A DNA stretch of 64,000 nt from Zeimonas sp044507525 (lineage in GTDB: Bacteria; Pseudomonadota; Gammaproteobacteria; Burkholderiales; Burkholderiaceae_E). A program made the translations under genes and the position numbers. Under the pieces are notes generated by a model. That model did no database searches. It saw only the letters and a list, made by a program, of their open reading frames with translations, and had not been told where the DNA came from. The stretch covers positions 34,731 to 98,730 of the forward strand of contig JBIQJM010000002.1 of the NCBI GenBank assembly GCA_044507525.1, read 5' to 3'. Positions 44,812 through 54,393 of this stretch are shown here, one piece after another (position 1 is the first letter of the stretch; each line of letters opens with the position of its first letter).

Positions 44812-47679
44812 TCAGGCGGCGTCGCGGTTGGTTTTCCTGGTGCGCGGCCGCGGGGCGCCGAGCGCCGCCGCCAGCAGTTCCTTCTGCTGCGCGTAGTGCT
44901 TGTCGTAGTAGCCGACGGCGGGCGAGGCGGAGGCGGCGCGTCCGGCGTAGCTGAGCTTCTGCGCGTCCTTCATCGATTCGGCGATCTGGTGCTGCACGTA
45001 GAACCAGGCGCCCTGGTTCTGCGGTTCGTCCTGGCACCAGACGATCTGCGTCGCCGACGCGTACTTCTTCATCTCGGCTTCGAAGGCCTTGTGCGGGAAC
45101 GGATAGATCTGCTCGAGGCGCACGAGGGCGACGTCGTCGAGCTGCCGCTCGCGGCGCGCGACGAGCAGGTCGTAGTAGACCTTGCCCGAGCAGACGACGA
45201 CGCGGCGCACGCGACTGGCCTCGACCCCCGGATCGCCGATCACCGTGCGGAACTCTCCGGTGGCGAGGTCCTTCAGCGAGGACACCGCCTCCTTGTTCCG
45301 CAGCAGCGACTTCGGCGTCATCAGCACGAGCGGCTTGCGGAACATGCGGATCATCTGCCGGCGCAGCACGTGGAAGATCTGCGCGGGCGTCGTCGGCTGG
45401 CAGACCTGCATGTTGTGCTCGGCGCACAGCTGCAGGAAACGCTCGAGGCGCGCCGACGAGTGCTCCGGGCCCTGCCCTTCGTAGCCGTGCGGCAGCATCA
45501 GCACCAGCCCGTTGGCGCGGCCCCACTTGGTTTCGCCCGACGAGATGAACTGGTCGATGACGACCTGCGCGCCGTTGGCGAAGTCGCCGAACTGCGCCTC
45601 CCAGATGACCAGCGTGTTCGGGTCGGACGAGGCGTAGCCGTATTCGTAGGCGAGCACCGCCTCCTCGGACAGCACCGAGTCGATGACGATGAACTGCCCC
45701 TGCTTGTCGGCGACGAACTGCAGCGGGATGTACGAGCCCTGGTCGTAGCGCTCGCGGTTCTGGTCGTGCAGTACCGCATGGCGGTGCGTGAAGGTGCCGC
45801 GGCCGGAATCCTGCCCCGACAGGCGCACGTCGTAGCCCGATGCGAGCAGCGTCGCATACGCGAGATGCTCGCCCATGCCCCAGTCGAGCGGATGCTCGCC
45901 CTCGGCCATCGCGCGCCGGTCGTTAATCACGCGCTCGACCAGCGGATGCAGCTTGAAGCTCTCCGGAACCGTGGTGATCTTCTCGCCCAGGCGCCGCAGC
46001 TCGGCCATCGGCACCGCGGTTTCGGCCGAGTCGGTCCACTTGCGGTTCAGGAACGGCATCCAGTCGACCGCGAACTTGCTCTTGAAGTCGGTGATCACCG
46101 GATCGAAGGTGTGCTTGCCTTCGTCCATCGCCTTGCGATACTCGCCGACCATGCGCTCGGGGTCGCTCTCGGCGACCACCTCCTGGCGCACCAGCTTGTC
46201 GGCATACAGCTTTCGCGTGCCCGCGTGCTGGGCGACCTTCTTGTACATCATCGGCTGCGTGACCGCCGGCGTGTCCTGCTCGTTGTGCCCGAGCTTGCGG
46301 TAGCAGACGATGTCGACGACGACGTCCTTGCGGAAGGCCTGCCGGAAGTCGAGCGCGAGCTGCGTGGCGTAGACGACCGCCTCCGGGTCGTCGCCGTTCA
46401 CGTGCAGCACCGGCGCCTCGATCATCTTGACGACGTCGGTGCAGTACAGCGTCGATCGCGTGTCGCGCGGATCGGAGGTCGTGAAGCCGATCTGGTTGTT
46501 GATGACGATGTGGACGGTGCCGCGCGTGCCGTAGCCGCGCGTCTGCGCGAGGTTCAGCGTTTCCATCACGACGCCCTGCGCGGCGAAGGCGGCGTCGCCG
46601 TGCACGAGCACCGGCAGGACCTGGTCGCCGTTGCGGTCGCCGCGGCGGGTCATGCGCGCGCGGCACGAACCCTGCACCACGGGGTTGACGATCTCCAGGT
46701 GCGAGGGGTTGAAGGCCAGCGACAGGTGCACCGGTCCGCCCGGAGTGGTCACGTCGCTGGAGAAACCCTTGTGGTACTTGACGTCGCCGCTCGGCAGGTC
46801 GTCGGCGTGGCGTCCTTCGAACTCGGCGAAGAGGTCCTTCGGCATCTTGCCGAGCACGTTGACGAGGACGTTCAGGCGGCCGCGATGCGCCATCCCGATG
46901 ACGATCTCCTGGATGCCCGCCTCGCCGGCGCGGCGGATCAGCTCGTCCATCGCCGGGATGAAGCTCTCGCCTCCCTCGAGCGAGAAGCGCTTCTGGCCGA
47001 CGAACTTCGAATGCAGGTAGCGCTCGAGCCCCTCGGCGGCCGTGAGCCGCTCGAGGATGCGCGTCTTGCGGTCGCTCGCGTAGCTCGGGCGCGAACGGGA
47101 CGACTCGAGCCGCTCCTGCAGCCAGCGCTTCTGCGCCGGGTCGCTGATGTACATGAACTCGGCGCCGATCGAGCCGCAGTACGTGTCGCGCAGCGCCTTG
47201 ACGATGTCGCGCAGCGGCGCGTTGTCGAAGCCGAAATAGGTGTTCGCCGCCGAGTAGATGTGCGCGTGGTCGCCTTCGGTGAAGTCGTAGAAGGCCGGCT
47301 CCAGCTCGGGGATCGACGGGCGCTCCTGGCGCTTGAGCGGATCGAGGTCTGCCCAGCGCGAGCCGAGGAAGCGGTAGGCGGCGATCAGCTGCTGGACGAA
47401 GACCTGCTTGCGCGCGGTGGCGGCGTCGCCGCCCATCTGCTGCGGCTGCAGCAGGCCCTCCTTCGCCCGTTCGGCGAAGGACTGGACGATCGGTCCGTGC
47501 GCGACGTCGCGCGTTTCGGGGCTGCCGTCGGCGGCGGGAACGCCCTGCAGGCTGTCGAACCAGGCGCGCCATGCCTCGGGCACCGACGCCGGGTTGTTCA
47601 GGTAGCTCTCGTAGAGCTCTTCGACATAAGGGGCGTTGCCGCCGAACAGATAGGAGTTCGACTGGAGCGCTTTGAACAT
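44812..47679 (-). CDS. odhA: 2-oxoglutarate dehydrogenase E1 (thiamine diphosphate)
   Basis: The 955-residue E1 decarboxylates 2-oxoglutarate. The N-terminal recruitment helix (SNSYLFGGNAPYVEELYESY), the TPP-binding region (GMAHRGRLNVLVNVLGK) and the C-terminal transketolase-like half (EAQFGDFANGAQVVIDQFI) are all present. The ATG at 47679 has GGTGAAGAAA upstream; an ATG 12 codons earlier is less likely. The 177 bases upstream (47680-47856) hold its promoter region and nothing else I can identify. Confidence 0.96.
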   Translation of the reverse strand: MFKALQSNSYLFGGNAPYVEELYESYLNNPASVPEAWRAWFDSLQGVPAADGSPETRDVAHGPIVQSFAERAKEGLLQPQQMGGDAATARKQVFVQQLIAAYRFLGSRWADLDPLKRQERPSIPELEPAFYDFTEGDHAHIYSAANTYFGFDNAPLRDIVKALRDTYCGSIGAEFMYISDPAQKRWLQERLESSRSRPSYASDRKTRILERLTAAEGLERYLHSKFVGQKRFSLEGGESFIPAMDELIRRAGEAGIQEIVIGMAHRGRLNVLVNVLGKMPKDLFAEFEGRHADDLPSGDVKYHKGFSSDVTTPGGPVHLSLAFNPSHLEIVNPVVQGSCRARMTRRGDRNGDQVLPVLVHGDAAFAAQGVVMETLNLAQTRGYGTRGTVHIVINNQIGFTTSDPRDTRSTLYCTDVVKMIEAPVLHVNGDDPEAVVYATQLALDFRQAFRKDVVVDIVCYRKLGHNEQDTPAVTQPMMYKKVAQHAGTRKLYADKLVRQEVVAESDPERMVGEYRKAMDEGKHTFDPVITDFKSKFAVDWMPFLNRKWTDSAETAVPMAELRRLGEKITTVPESFKLHPLVERVINDRRAMAEGEHPLDWGMGEHLAYATLLASGYDVRLSGQDSGRGTFTHRHAVLHDQNRERYDQGSYIPLQFVADKQGQFIVIDSVLSEEAVLAYEYGYASSDPNTLVIWEAQFGDFANGAQVVIDQFISSGETKWGRANGLVLMLPHGYEGQGPEHSSARLERFLQLCAEHNMQVCQPTTPAQIFHVLRRQMIRMFRKPLVLMTPKSLLRNKEAVSSLKDLATGEFRTVIGDPGVEASRVRRVVVCSGKVYYDLLVARRERQLDDVALVRLEQIYPFPHKAFEAEMKKYASATQIVWCQDEPQNQGAWFYVQHQIAESMKDAQKLSYAGRAASASPAVGYYDKHYAQQKELLAAALGAPRPRTRKTNRDAA

Positions 47680-47856
47680 GGTTTCTTCACCTTGCGGAAC
47701 GAGTTTCTCGTCCAAGATGCCCGGCGTGCCTGCTGCCGCAGCCGGCGAACGCCGTCCGGCTTCCGGATCGGTCGTTCGAGAGTCGACGATGGTGACGGAC
47801 GAGCTCAGGTCATCGGGGCGGGTGCTCGCGAAGGAGCGAGGGATCTTTCGATGGTA

Positions 47857-48846
47857 TCACCGCGCCGGTGAACGCGCCTCGCGCCGCATGCGTTCGGCGG
47901 TCTGCCGGTAGACGGCGGCAGACGGGCCGCCGAGCGCGACCGCCCTCTCCGCCGCCTGCGCCGCGGCCTGCCGATCGCCCGTGTCGGCGAGCGCGTGCGC
48001 GAGGTTGTTCCAGGCGTCCGCGAAATCGGGGTGATGCGCGAGCAGCGACCGGTACGCGTCGGCCGCCGCGCGCGGACGCTCGTCGGAGAGCAGCGCGTTG
48101 GCGCGCGCGAAGGCGACGAGCCGATCGCCGGGCGCGCGCGCGAGCAGCGACTCGTAGGCGCGCATCGCCGCCGCGCGGTCGAGCCGCTCGAGCGCGACCG
48201 CCGCGCGCAACGCCGCCGCCGTATCGACGCCGCGCGGGATGCGCGACGGATCGACGACGACCATCGACCAGGCGCCGGCGCGCGCCCAGGTGCGCTCGAA
48301 GGTATCGATCGACATCGGCGTCGAGGCCTCGGTGCCGGAATGCAGCACGACGACGCCGGCCGGCAGGTCGTAGCCGATGAGCACCGCGTAGTGCCAGATC
48401 GGCGACCACGAAAGTCCGAGATTCTGGAAGACGATCACCGGCACGCCGTCGGCGACCGCACGCAGCATCGACGCCAGGCGCGCATCGAGCGGGACCGGCA
48501 GCATCGCCTCGCGGCGCGGTTGCGCGAGCATCTCGGCCTGCAGGCTGCCCTTGCGCGCCGGCAGGTACACCGCGTCGACGAGTCGCTGCAGGTCGACCTC
48601 GCGGCCGGCCGCACCGAGTGCCATCGCCAATGCGGCCGGACCGCATTGGTAGTCGCTCTGCGCGACGAAAGGCACGCCGTCGACCGCGGCCCTCGCCGGC
48701 AGCGTCGACGCCGCGCGACCGCCGTCGACCGACTGCGCGGCCCGCAGCGCCGCGCTCTGCGGCGCCGCGCAGCCGGCGAGCAGCGCGACCGCAAGCACCA
48801 GCACGAGCGCCCCGGGAAATGCGCAGCCGCGCGGCAGCCGGAGCAT
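47857..48846 (-). CDS. PA2778 family C39-like cysteine peptidase lipoprotein with TPR
   Basis: The 329-residue protein starts with a lipoprotein signal (ALLAGC, C26). It then has a C39-like papain-fold domain with Q-x-Cys (SDYQCGPAALAMAL, C68), H152 in WHYAVLIGYD, and an Asp likely at 160. The C-terminal 110 residues form TPR-like helices (HHPDFADAWNNLAHALADTGD). It is predicted to be a lipid-anchored periplasmic or outer-membrane cysteine peptidase of unknown substrate. It follows the PA2779-like gene by 38 bases, the pairing seen in pseudomonads. Confidence 0.85.
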   Translation of the reverse strand: MLRLPRGCAFPGALVLVLAVALLAGCAAPQSAALRAAQSVDGGRAASTLPARAAVDGVPFVAQSDYQCGPAALAMALGAAGREVDLQRLVDAVYLPARKGSLQAEMLAQPRREAMLPVPLDARLASMLRAVADGVPVIVFQNLGLSWSPIWHYAVLIGYDLPAGVVVLHSGTEASTPMSIDTFERTWARAGAWSMVVVDPSRIPRGVDTAAALRAAVALERLDRAAAMRAYESLLARAPGDRLVAFARANALLSDERPRAAADAYRSLLAHHPDFADAWNNLAHALADTGDRQAAAQAAERAVALGGPSAAVYRQTAERMRREARSPAR

Positions 48847-48884
48847 CGGGCGCCGCTTCCGGAGGGCGAGCGCTCGACGAAGCC

Positions 48885-49298
48885 TCAGCGAACCGGCCGC
48901 GTGAAGGGAAACACGCGCGTGAAGCCGAGGATGTCGGTGACGAGCAGGATCACGAACACCAGCAGGATGACGCCGAGCACGCTGCCGCCGGCGGGCAACT
49001 GCTCGATCTGCTCGGCGAGCGCCTGCGCCTGCGCGTCGTCGAGTGCCTGCACGCGTGCCTGCGCGTGCGCGGGATCGACGCCGAGCGCCTCGAGTTGCGC
49101 GCGAACGTCGTCGCGCGCGAGCAGCGCCTCGATCGCCGCGCGGTCGAAGCGCGCCGGGGCCTCGCCGACGGGAGCGCCGCCGAGCGCCTCCTCGGTGGTG
49201 ACGACCCGCGCCTGGACCGGCGCCGGGGTGGTGGTCGCGACGAGCGCAACGGCAACGACGCCGGCGACGGCGGCGCGCAACAGCGGACTGGCATTCAT
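48885..49298 (-). CDS. PA2779 family membrane protein
   Basis: The 137-residue protein has a signal peptide (about 1-30), a central helical stretch rich in Ala, Gln and Asp (ARVQALDDAQAQALAEQIEQL), and a single C-terminal hydrophobic segment (SVLGVILLVFVILLVTDILG) followed by a short basic end. The family is of unknown function and occurs beside PA2778-type peptidases. The ATG at 49298 is chosen because the signal peptide begins there. A TATGAT box (49368-49363, minus) may be its -10. Confidence 0.82.
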   Translation of the reverse strand: MNASPLLRAAVAGVVAVALVATTTPAPVQARVVTTEEALGGAPVGEAPARFDRAAIEALLARDDVRAQLEALGVDPAHAQARVQALDDAQAQALAEQIEQLPAGGSVLGVILLVFVILLVTDILGFTRVFPFTRPVR

Positions 49299-49526
49299 GC
49301 GAGCACTCCGGTTGTGGAATGGCCGACCCCGGGGGCGCCGGTGCTGCTCGCCCCGCCGATCGATCATAGCCGGAAGGAAGACCGTCGGCGACGGTGTCCC
49401 GGTGTTCCGTCCGATCGCGATGCGGGATCGACCCCGGAACGGATGTGCTGCTTCCTATCGTATGCCCTGCTTCGGTAGTAAAGTGGCCGGTGATCGCCGC
49501 ATCGAACGGCGACACTGCACTGCACA

Positions 49527-51371
49527 ATGGAGGGAGACCCGTTGCAGGCGACCGACACGCGCAACCCCGACTACTTCCACCGGGTCGTCGATTGTCAATG
49601 GGCGTGTCCCGCCCACACTCCGGTTCCCGAATACATCCGCCTGATCGCCGCCGGTCGCTACTCCGACGCCTATCTCGTCAACTGGCGATCGAACGTCTTT
49701 CCCGGGATCCTCGGCCGCACCTGCGACCGCCCCTGCGAGCCGGCCTGCCGACGCGGGCGCGTGGAGGCGCAGCAGGCCGAGCGCGCCGAGCCGGTCGCGA
49801 TCTGCCGCCTGAAGCGCGTCGCAGCCGATTTCAAGAGCGACATCCGGTCGCGGCTGCCGCGCCCGGCGCGGCGGCCGAACGGGCGTCGCATCGCCTGCGT
49901 CGGCGCCGGCCCCGCATCGCTCACCGTCGCGCGCGATCTCGCCCCGCTCGGATACGCGGTCAGCGTGTTCGACGGCGACGCGCGCGCGGGCGGAATGATC
50001 CGTACGCAGATTCCGCGCTTCCGCTTGCCCGAGGAAGTGATCGACGAAGAGACCGGCTACGTGCTCGATCTCGGCGTCGACTTCCGCGCGGGCACGCACG
50101 TCGACTCGATGAAGGCGCTGCTCGACGAAGGCTACGACGCGATCTTCGTCGGCAGCGGCGCGCCGCGCGGCCGCGACCTGCAGCTGCCGGGCCGCCACGA
50201 GGCAGCCGCGCACATCCACATCGGCATCGACTGGCTGTCGTCGGTGTCCTTCGGGCACGTCGAGCGCATCGGCCGCCGCGTGCTCGTGCTCGGCGGCGGG
50301 AACACGGCGATGGATTGCTGTCGCACCGCGCGGCGACTCGGCGGCGAGGACGTGCGCGTCGTCGTGCGCTCGGGCTTCGCCGAGATGAAGGCGTCGCCGT
50401 GGGAGAAGGAAGACGCGATGCACGAAGGCATCCCGATCCACGACTTCCTCGTGCCGAAGGCCTTCCTGCACGACGGCGAGCGACTGACGGGCATGCGCTT
50501 CGAGCCCGTCGAGGCACGCTACGACGCGAACGGCCGCCGTTCGCTGGTTCCCACGGGGGCTCCCGACCGCATCTTCGACTGCGACGAGGTGCTGATCGCG
50601 GTCGGCCAGGAGAACGCGTTCCCGTGGATCGAGCGCGACGCGGGCATCGACTTCGACGCGCACGGCATGCCGGTGCTCGATCCGGGGACCCTGCAGTCGA
50701 CGCGGCCCGAGGTCTTCTTCGGCGGCGACGCGGCGCTCGGCCCGAAGAACATCATCTGGGCCGTCGCGCACGGGCACGAAGCGGCGGTCTCGATCGACCG
50801 CCTGCTCAACGGCGAAGCCGTGGGCGAGCGACCGATGCCGGCGGTGACGATGATCGCGCAGAAGATGGGCATCCACGAGTGGAGCTACGACAACGAGCCC
50901 GTGCGCGATGCCCGCAACAAGGTTCCCTGGCACGACCCCTCGCATGCGCTGCGCGACATCCGCATCGAGGTCGAGCTGGGCTTCGACGCGCAGGCCGCGT
51001 GGCGCGAGGCGCAGCGCTGCCTGAACTGCGACGTGCAGACGGTGTTCACCGCGCCCCAATGCATCGAGTGCGACGCCTGCGTCGACATCTGCCCCACCGA
51101 CTGCATCACCTTCACCGAGCTTCCGGGCGACGGCGACGAGCAGGCGCTGCGTGCGTCGCTGCGCGCGCCCGCGATGAACGTGGAGCAGCCGCTGTACGTG
51201 TCCACGCCGCTGAAGACCGGCCGCGCGATGGTCAAGGACGAGGACGTCTGCCTGCATTGCGGGCTGTGCGCCGAACGCTGCCCGACCGGTGCCTGGGACA
51301 TGCGCAAGTTCCTTCTCGACGTCGCGCACGCCGGCCCGGCCTCGCACGATCCCGCACGCAGGGTGGCCTGA
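49527..51371 (+). CDS. korC: Ferredoxin/NAD(P) oxidoreductase subunit with two ferredoxin domains (KorC-like)
   Basis: The 614-residue GltD/NfnB-type flavoprotein has an N-terminal Fe-S region (C23, C27, C66, C70, C74), an FAD fold (CVGAGPASLT at about 124-133), an NAD(P) fold (LVLGGGNTAMDC), and two C-terminal [4Fe-4S] ferredoxin modules (CIECDACVDICP and CLHCGLCAERCP). It should move electrons between NAD(P)H and the ferredoxin-linked enzyme KorAB encoded next. In Thauera aromatica a three-subunit 2-oxoglutarate oxidoreductase of this type is known. ATG 49527 lacks a Shine-Dalgarno sequence; TTG at 49542 has GGAGGGAG just upstream and may be the real start. Confidence 0.85.
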   Translation: MEGDPLQATDTRNPDYFHRVVDCQWACPAHTPVPEYIRLIAAGRYSDAYLVNWRSNVFPGILGRTCDRPCEPACRRGRVEAQQAERAEPVAICRLKRVAADFKSDIRSRLPRPARRPNGRRIACVGAGPASLTVARDLAPLGYAVSVFDGDARAGGMIRTQIPRFRLPEEVIDEETGYVLDLGVDFRAGTHVDSMKALLDEGYDAIFVGSGAPRGRDLQLPGRHEAAAHIHIGIDWLSSVSFGHVERIGRRVLVLGGGNTAMDCCRTARRLGGEDVRVVVRSGFAEMKASPWEKEDAMHEGIPIHDFLVPKAFLHDGERLTGMRFEPVEARYDANGRRSLVPTGAPDRIFDCDEVLIAVGQENAFPWIERDAGIDFDAHGMPVLDPGTLQSTRPEVFFGGDAALGPKNIIWAVAHGHEAAVSIDRLLNGEAVGERPMPAVTMIAQKMGIHEWSYDNEPVRDARNKVPWHDPSHALRDIRIEVELGFDAQAAWREAQRCLNCDVQTVFTAPQCIECDACVDICPTDCITFTELPGDGDEQALRASLRAPAMNVEQPLYVSTPLKTGRAMVKDEDVCLHCGLCAERCPTGAWDMRKFLLDVAHAGPASHDPARRVA

Positions 51372-53326
51372 TGACGACGAAACGGATCGAGGCGGTCAAC
51401 GACTTCGTCGTCCAGTTCGCCAACGTCAACGGCTCGGGCTCCGCCTCGGCCAACGAGCTCTTCGCGCGCAGCTTCCTGCGCATGGGCGTTCCGGTCAGCC
51501 CGCGCAACATCTTCCCGTCGAACATCCAGGGGCTGCCCACCTGGTACGAGGTGCGCGTCACCGAGCGCGGCCATCTCGGCCGACGCGGCGGCGTCGACCT
51601 GCTGGTGGCGATGAACCCGCAGACCTGGGACGCCGACGTCGCGTCGATCGAACCGGGCGGCTACCTCTTCTACGACAGCACCCGGCCGATGCCGGCATCG
51701 AAGTTCCGCGACGACGTCCACGTGATCGGCGTGCCGCTCACCGAGATGTGCAACGCCTCCTACGACGATCCGCGCGAGCGGCAGCTGCTGAAGAACATCA
51801 TGTACGTCGGCGCGCTCGCATCGCTGATCGGCCTCGATCCCGCGGTGGTCGCCGAACTGATCGGCGAGCAGTACCGCGGCAAGGAGAAGCTGCTCACGCC
51901 GAACCTCGACGCCTTCCGCAAGGGCTACCACCACGCCCAGGACAATTTCGAGAACGCGATCGGGCTGCGCGTGCGCCGCGCCGCCCAGGTGGGCGAGCGC
52001 ATCTTCGTCGACGGCAACGCCGCGCTCGCGCTCGGCTTCGTGTACGGCGGCGCCACCGTCTGCGCCTGGTACCCGATCACGCCGTCGTCCTCGGTGGCCG
52101 ACTCGTTCTCGAAGTACTGCGCCCGCTATCGCGTCGACGCCCGGACCGGTGAGCGGCGCTACGCGATCGTGCAGGCCGAGGACGAGCTGGCGGCGGTCGG
52201 CGTCGTCGTCGGCGCCGGCTGGAACGGCGCCCGCTCCTTCACGGCCACCTCCGGTCCGGGGATCTCGCTGATGGCCGAGTTCATCGGACTCGCCTACTTC
52301 GCCGAGATCCCGGTCACCATCGTGGACGTGCAGCGCGGCGGCCCGTCCACCGGAATGCCGACGCGCACGCAGCAGTCGGACCTGCTCGCCTGCGCCTACG
52401 CCTCGCACGGCGACACCAAGCACGTGCTGCTGTTCCCCGAGGATCCGCACGAGTGCTTCGAGTTCGCCGCGCAGGCGCTCGATCTCGCCGATCGGCTGCA
52501 GACGCCGGTGTTCGTGATGACCGACCTCGACATCGGTATGAACCAGCGCCTGTGCGCGCCCTTCGCCTGGGACGACGCGCGCCGCTACGACCGCGGCAAG
52601 CTGATGGATGCGCAGGCGCTCGAGGCGGGCGTGGAGTTCGGCCGCTATCTCGACGTCGACGGCGACGGCGTGCCCTACCGCACGCTGCCCGGCACGCACC
52701 CGACGAAGGGCGCCTACTTCACGCGCGGCACGACGAAGAACGCCTATGCACGCTACTCGGAGCGCGGCGCCGACTACGTCGAGAACGTGCAGCGGCTGCT
52801 GCGCAAGTTCGACACGTCGAAGGCGCTGGTGCCGCACGCGATCGAAAGGCTCGCTTCGGCGCAGGACTGCGGCGCCGGCGCGGCGAAGCCCTCGCCGGTC
52901 GGCGCGATCTTCTGCGGGTCGACCAGCCCGGCGATGGCCGAGGCGGTCGAGTCGCTGCAGGAGATCGGCTGCCCGATCGACACGCTGCGCGTGCGCGCGT
53001 TCCCCTTCGGCGACGAGGTGCCCCGGTTCATCGACGCGCACGAGACGCTGTTCGTCGTCGAGCAGAACCGCGACGGGCAACTGCGCACGATGCTCGTCAA
53101 CGAACTCGAGATCGATCCGTCGCGGCTGCAGTCGGTGCTGCACTACGACGGCACGCCGATCACCGCGCGCTTCATCGCCGACACGATCGCCGAGCGCCTG
53201 GCGGCGGGCAACGTCCGTCCGCTGAAGCGGCCGGCAGCAGCCTCGCCGTCGCAGGCCTCGCCGTCCCGGGCAGCGGCCGGGTCGCCGAGCGCGTCTTCGT
53301 GCGTTCCCCGGGAAGCCACCCGATGA
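51371..53326 (+). CDS. korA: 2-oxoacid:acceptor oxidoreductase, fused gamma-alpha subunit (KorA)
   Basis: The 651-residue protein joins the gamma domain (about 1-190, FANVNGSGSASANELFARSF) to the alpha pyrimidine-binding domain (about 205-600, CAWYPITPSSSVADSFSKY and TSGPGISLMAEFIGLA). The combination is that of KorA-type 2-oxoglutarate:ferredoxin oxidoreductases. With KorB it oxidises a 2-oxoacid, most likely 2-oxoglutarate given the TCA-cycle setting, to the acyl-CoA and reduced ferredoxin. The C-terminal 40 residues are Ala/Ser/Pro-rich and not conserved. The start overlaps the korC stop (TGATG) and the stop overlaps korB (ATGA). Confidence 0.88.
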   Translation: MTTKRIEAVNDFVVQFANVNGSGSASANELFARSFLRMGVPVSPRNIFPSNIQGLPTWYEVRVTERGHLGRRGGVDLLVAMNPQTWDADVASIEPGGYLFYDSTRPMPASKFRDDVHVIGVPLTEMCNASYDDPRERQLLKNIMYVGALASLIGLDPAVVAELIGEQYRGKEKLLTPNLDAFRKGYHHAQDNFENAIGLRVRRAAQVGERIFVDGNAALALGFVYGGATVCAWYPITPSSSVADSFSKYCARYRVDARTGERRYAIVQAEDELAAVGVVVGAGWNGARSFTATSGPGISLMAEFIGLAYFAEIPVTIVDVQRGGPSTGMPTRTQQSDLLACAYASHGDTKHVLLFPEDPHECFEFAAQALDLADRLQTPVFVMTDLDIGMNQRLCAPFAWDDARRYDRGKLMDAQALEAGVEFGRYLDVDGDGVPYRTLPGTHPTKGAYFTRGTTKNAYARYSERGADYVENVQRLLRKFDTSKALVPHAIERLASAQDCGAGAAKPSPVGAIFCGSTSPAMAEAVESLQEIGCPIDTLRVRAFPFGDEVPRFIDAHETLFVVEQNRDGQLRTMLVNELEIDPSRLQSVLHYDGTPITARFIADTIAERLAAGNVRPLKRPAAASPSQASPSRAAAGSPSASSCVPREATR

Positions 53327-54378
53327 CCTATCTCGCCAAGCCGACGCTGCACCATCCCTCGCTGCCGCGCAACGCGCTCGGCCATACGCGGCGCGACTAC
53401 GAGGGGCGCGTCTCCACGCTGTGCGCCGGCTGCGGCCACGACTCGATCTCGGCGGCGATCGTGCAGGCGTGCTGGGAGCTCGACGTGGAGCCCCATCGCG
53501 TCGCGAAGCTCTCGGGCATCGGCTGCTCGTCGAAGACCACCGACTACTTCCTCGGTCACTCGCACGGTTTCAATTCGGTGCACGGGCGCATGCCCTCGGT
53601 GCTCACCGGCGCCAACCTCGCGAACCGCACGCTGCTCTACCTCGGCGTCTCGGGCGACGGCGACTCCGCGTCGATCGGCCTCGGGCAGTTCGCGCACGCG
53701 ATGCGCCGCGGCGTCGACATGACCTACGTCGTCGAGAACAACGGCGTCTACGGGCTCACCAAGGGCCAGTTCTCGGCCACCGCCGATCGCGGCTCGAAGT
53801 CCAAGCGCGGCGTGGCGAACGACGATGCCGGCATCGACCTCGCGGTGCTCGCACTGCAACTGGGCGCCACCTACGTCGCACGCGGCTTCTCGGGCGACAA
53901 GGCGCAGCTCGTGCCGCTGATCCAGGGCGCGATCCGCCATCGCGGCGCCGCGCTCCTCGACGTCGTCAGTCCGTGCGTCGCGTTCAACAACCATCCGGGC
54001 AGCACGCGCAGCTACGACTACGTGCGCGCGCACAACGAAGCGGCGAACCGCATCGAGTTCCTCCCGAAGCGGGAGGAGATCACCGCCGACTACGAGCCCG
54101 GCTCGCTCGTCGAGATCGTCCAGCACGACGGCTCGCTGCTGCGGCTGCGCAAGCTCGAGGTCGACTTCGACCCGCGCGACCGCGTCGCCGCGATGAACCG
54201 CGTGCTCGAGCACCAGTCGCGCGGCGAGCTGCTCACCGGCCTGCTCTTCGTCGACCCCGACGCGGGCGACCTGCACGACCGGCTCGGCACGACCGCCGAG
54301 CCGCTGAACGCGCTCGACGAGGCGGCGCTGTGCCCGGGAAGCGCGACGCTCGAACGGATCAACGCCTCCCTGCGCTGA
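53323..54378 (+). CDS. korB: 2-oxoacid:acceptor oxidoreductase beta subunit (KorB)
   Basis: The 351-residue TPP-binding subunit has STLCAGCGHDSISAAI, the SGIGCSSKTTDYF segment, and the GDGDSASIGLGQF diphosphate motif with ENNGVYGLTKGQ. It forms the active site with KorA. It is the last of three overlapping genes and meets gltA tail to tail, with 15 bases between the stops. Confidence 0.92.
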   Translation: MTYLAKPTLHHPSLPRNALGHTRRDYEGRVSTLCAGCGHDSISAAIVQACWELDVEPHRVAKLSGIGCSSKTTDYFLGHSHGFNSVHGRMPSVLTGANLANRTLLYLGVSGDGDSASIGLGQFAHAMRRGVDMTYVVENNGVYGLTKGQFSATADRGSKSKRGVANDDAGIDLAVLALQLGATYVARGFSGDKAQLVPLIQGAIRHRGAALLDVVSPCVAFNNHPGSTRSYDYVRAHNEAANRIEFLPKREEITADYEPGSLVEIVQHDGSLLRLRKLEVDFDPRDRVAAMNRVLEHQSRGELLTGLLFVDPDAGDLHDRLGTTAEPLNALDEAALCPGSATLERINASLR

Positions 54379-54393
54379 GAGGCCCCGCCCGGT

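Noticed and set aside
42011..47679. A pyruvate dehydrogenase assignment for the E1-E2-E3 genes
   Set aside because: The E1 has the long single-chain OGDH architecture and the N-terminal recruitment helix of OdhA, so it is 2-oxoglutarate dehydrogenase.
44038..47871. A 1277-codon plus-strand open frame
   Set aside because: It is antisense to odhB and odhA, which are complete and conserved.
49381..49395. Hairpin ACCGTC-GGC-GACGGT between the PA2779-like gene and korC
   Set aside because: A 6-bp GC-rich stem without T-tract is common by chance in this composition and follows neither gene's stop.
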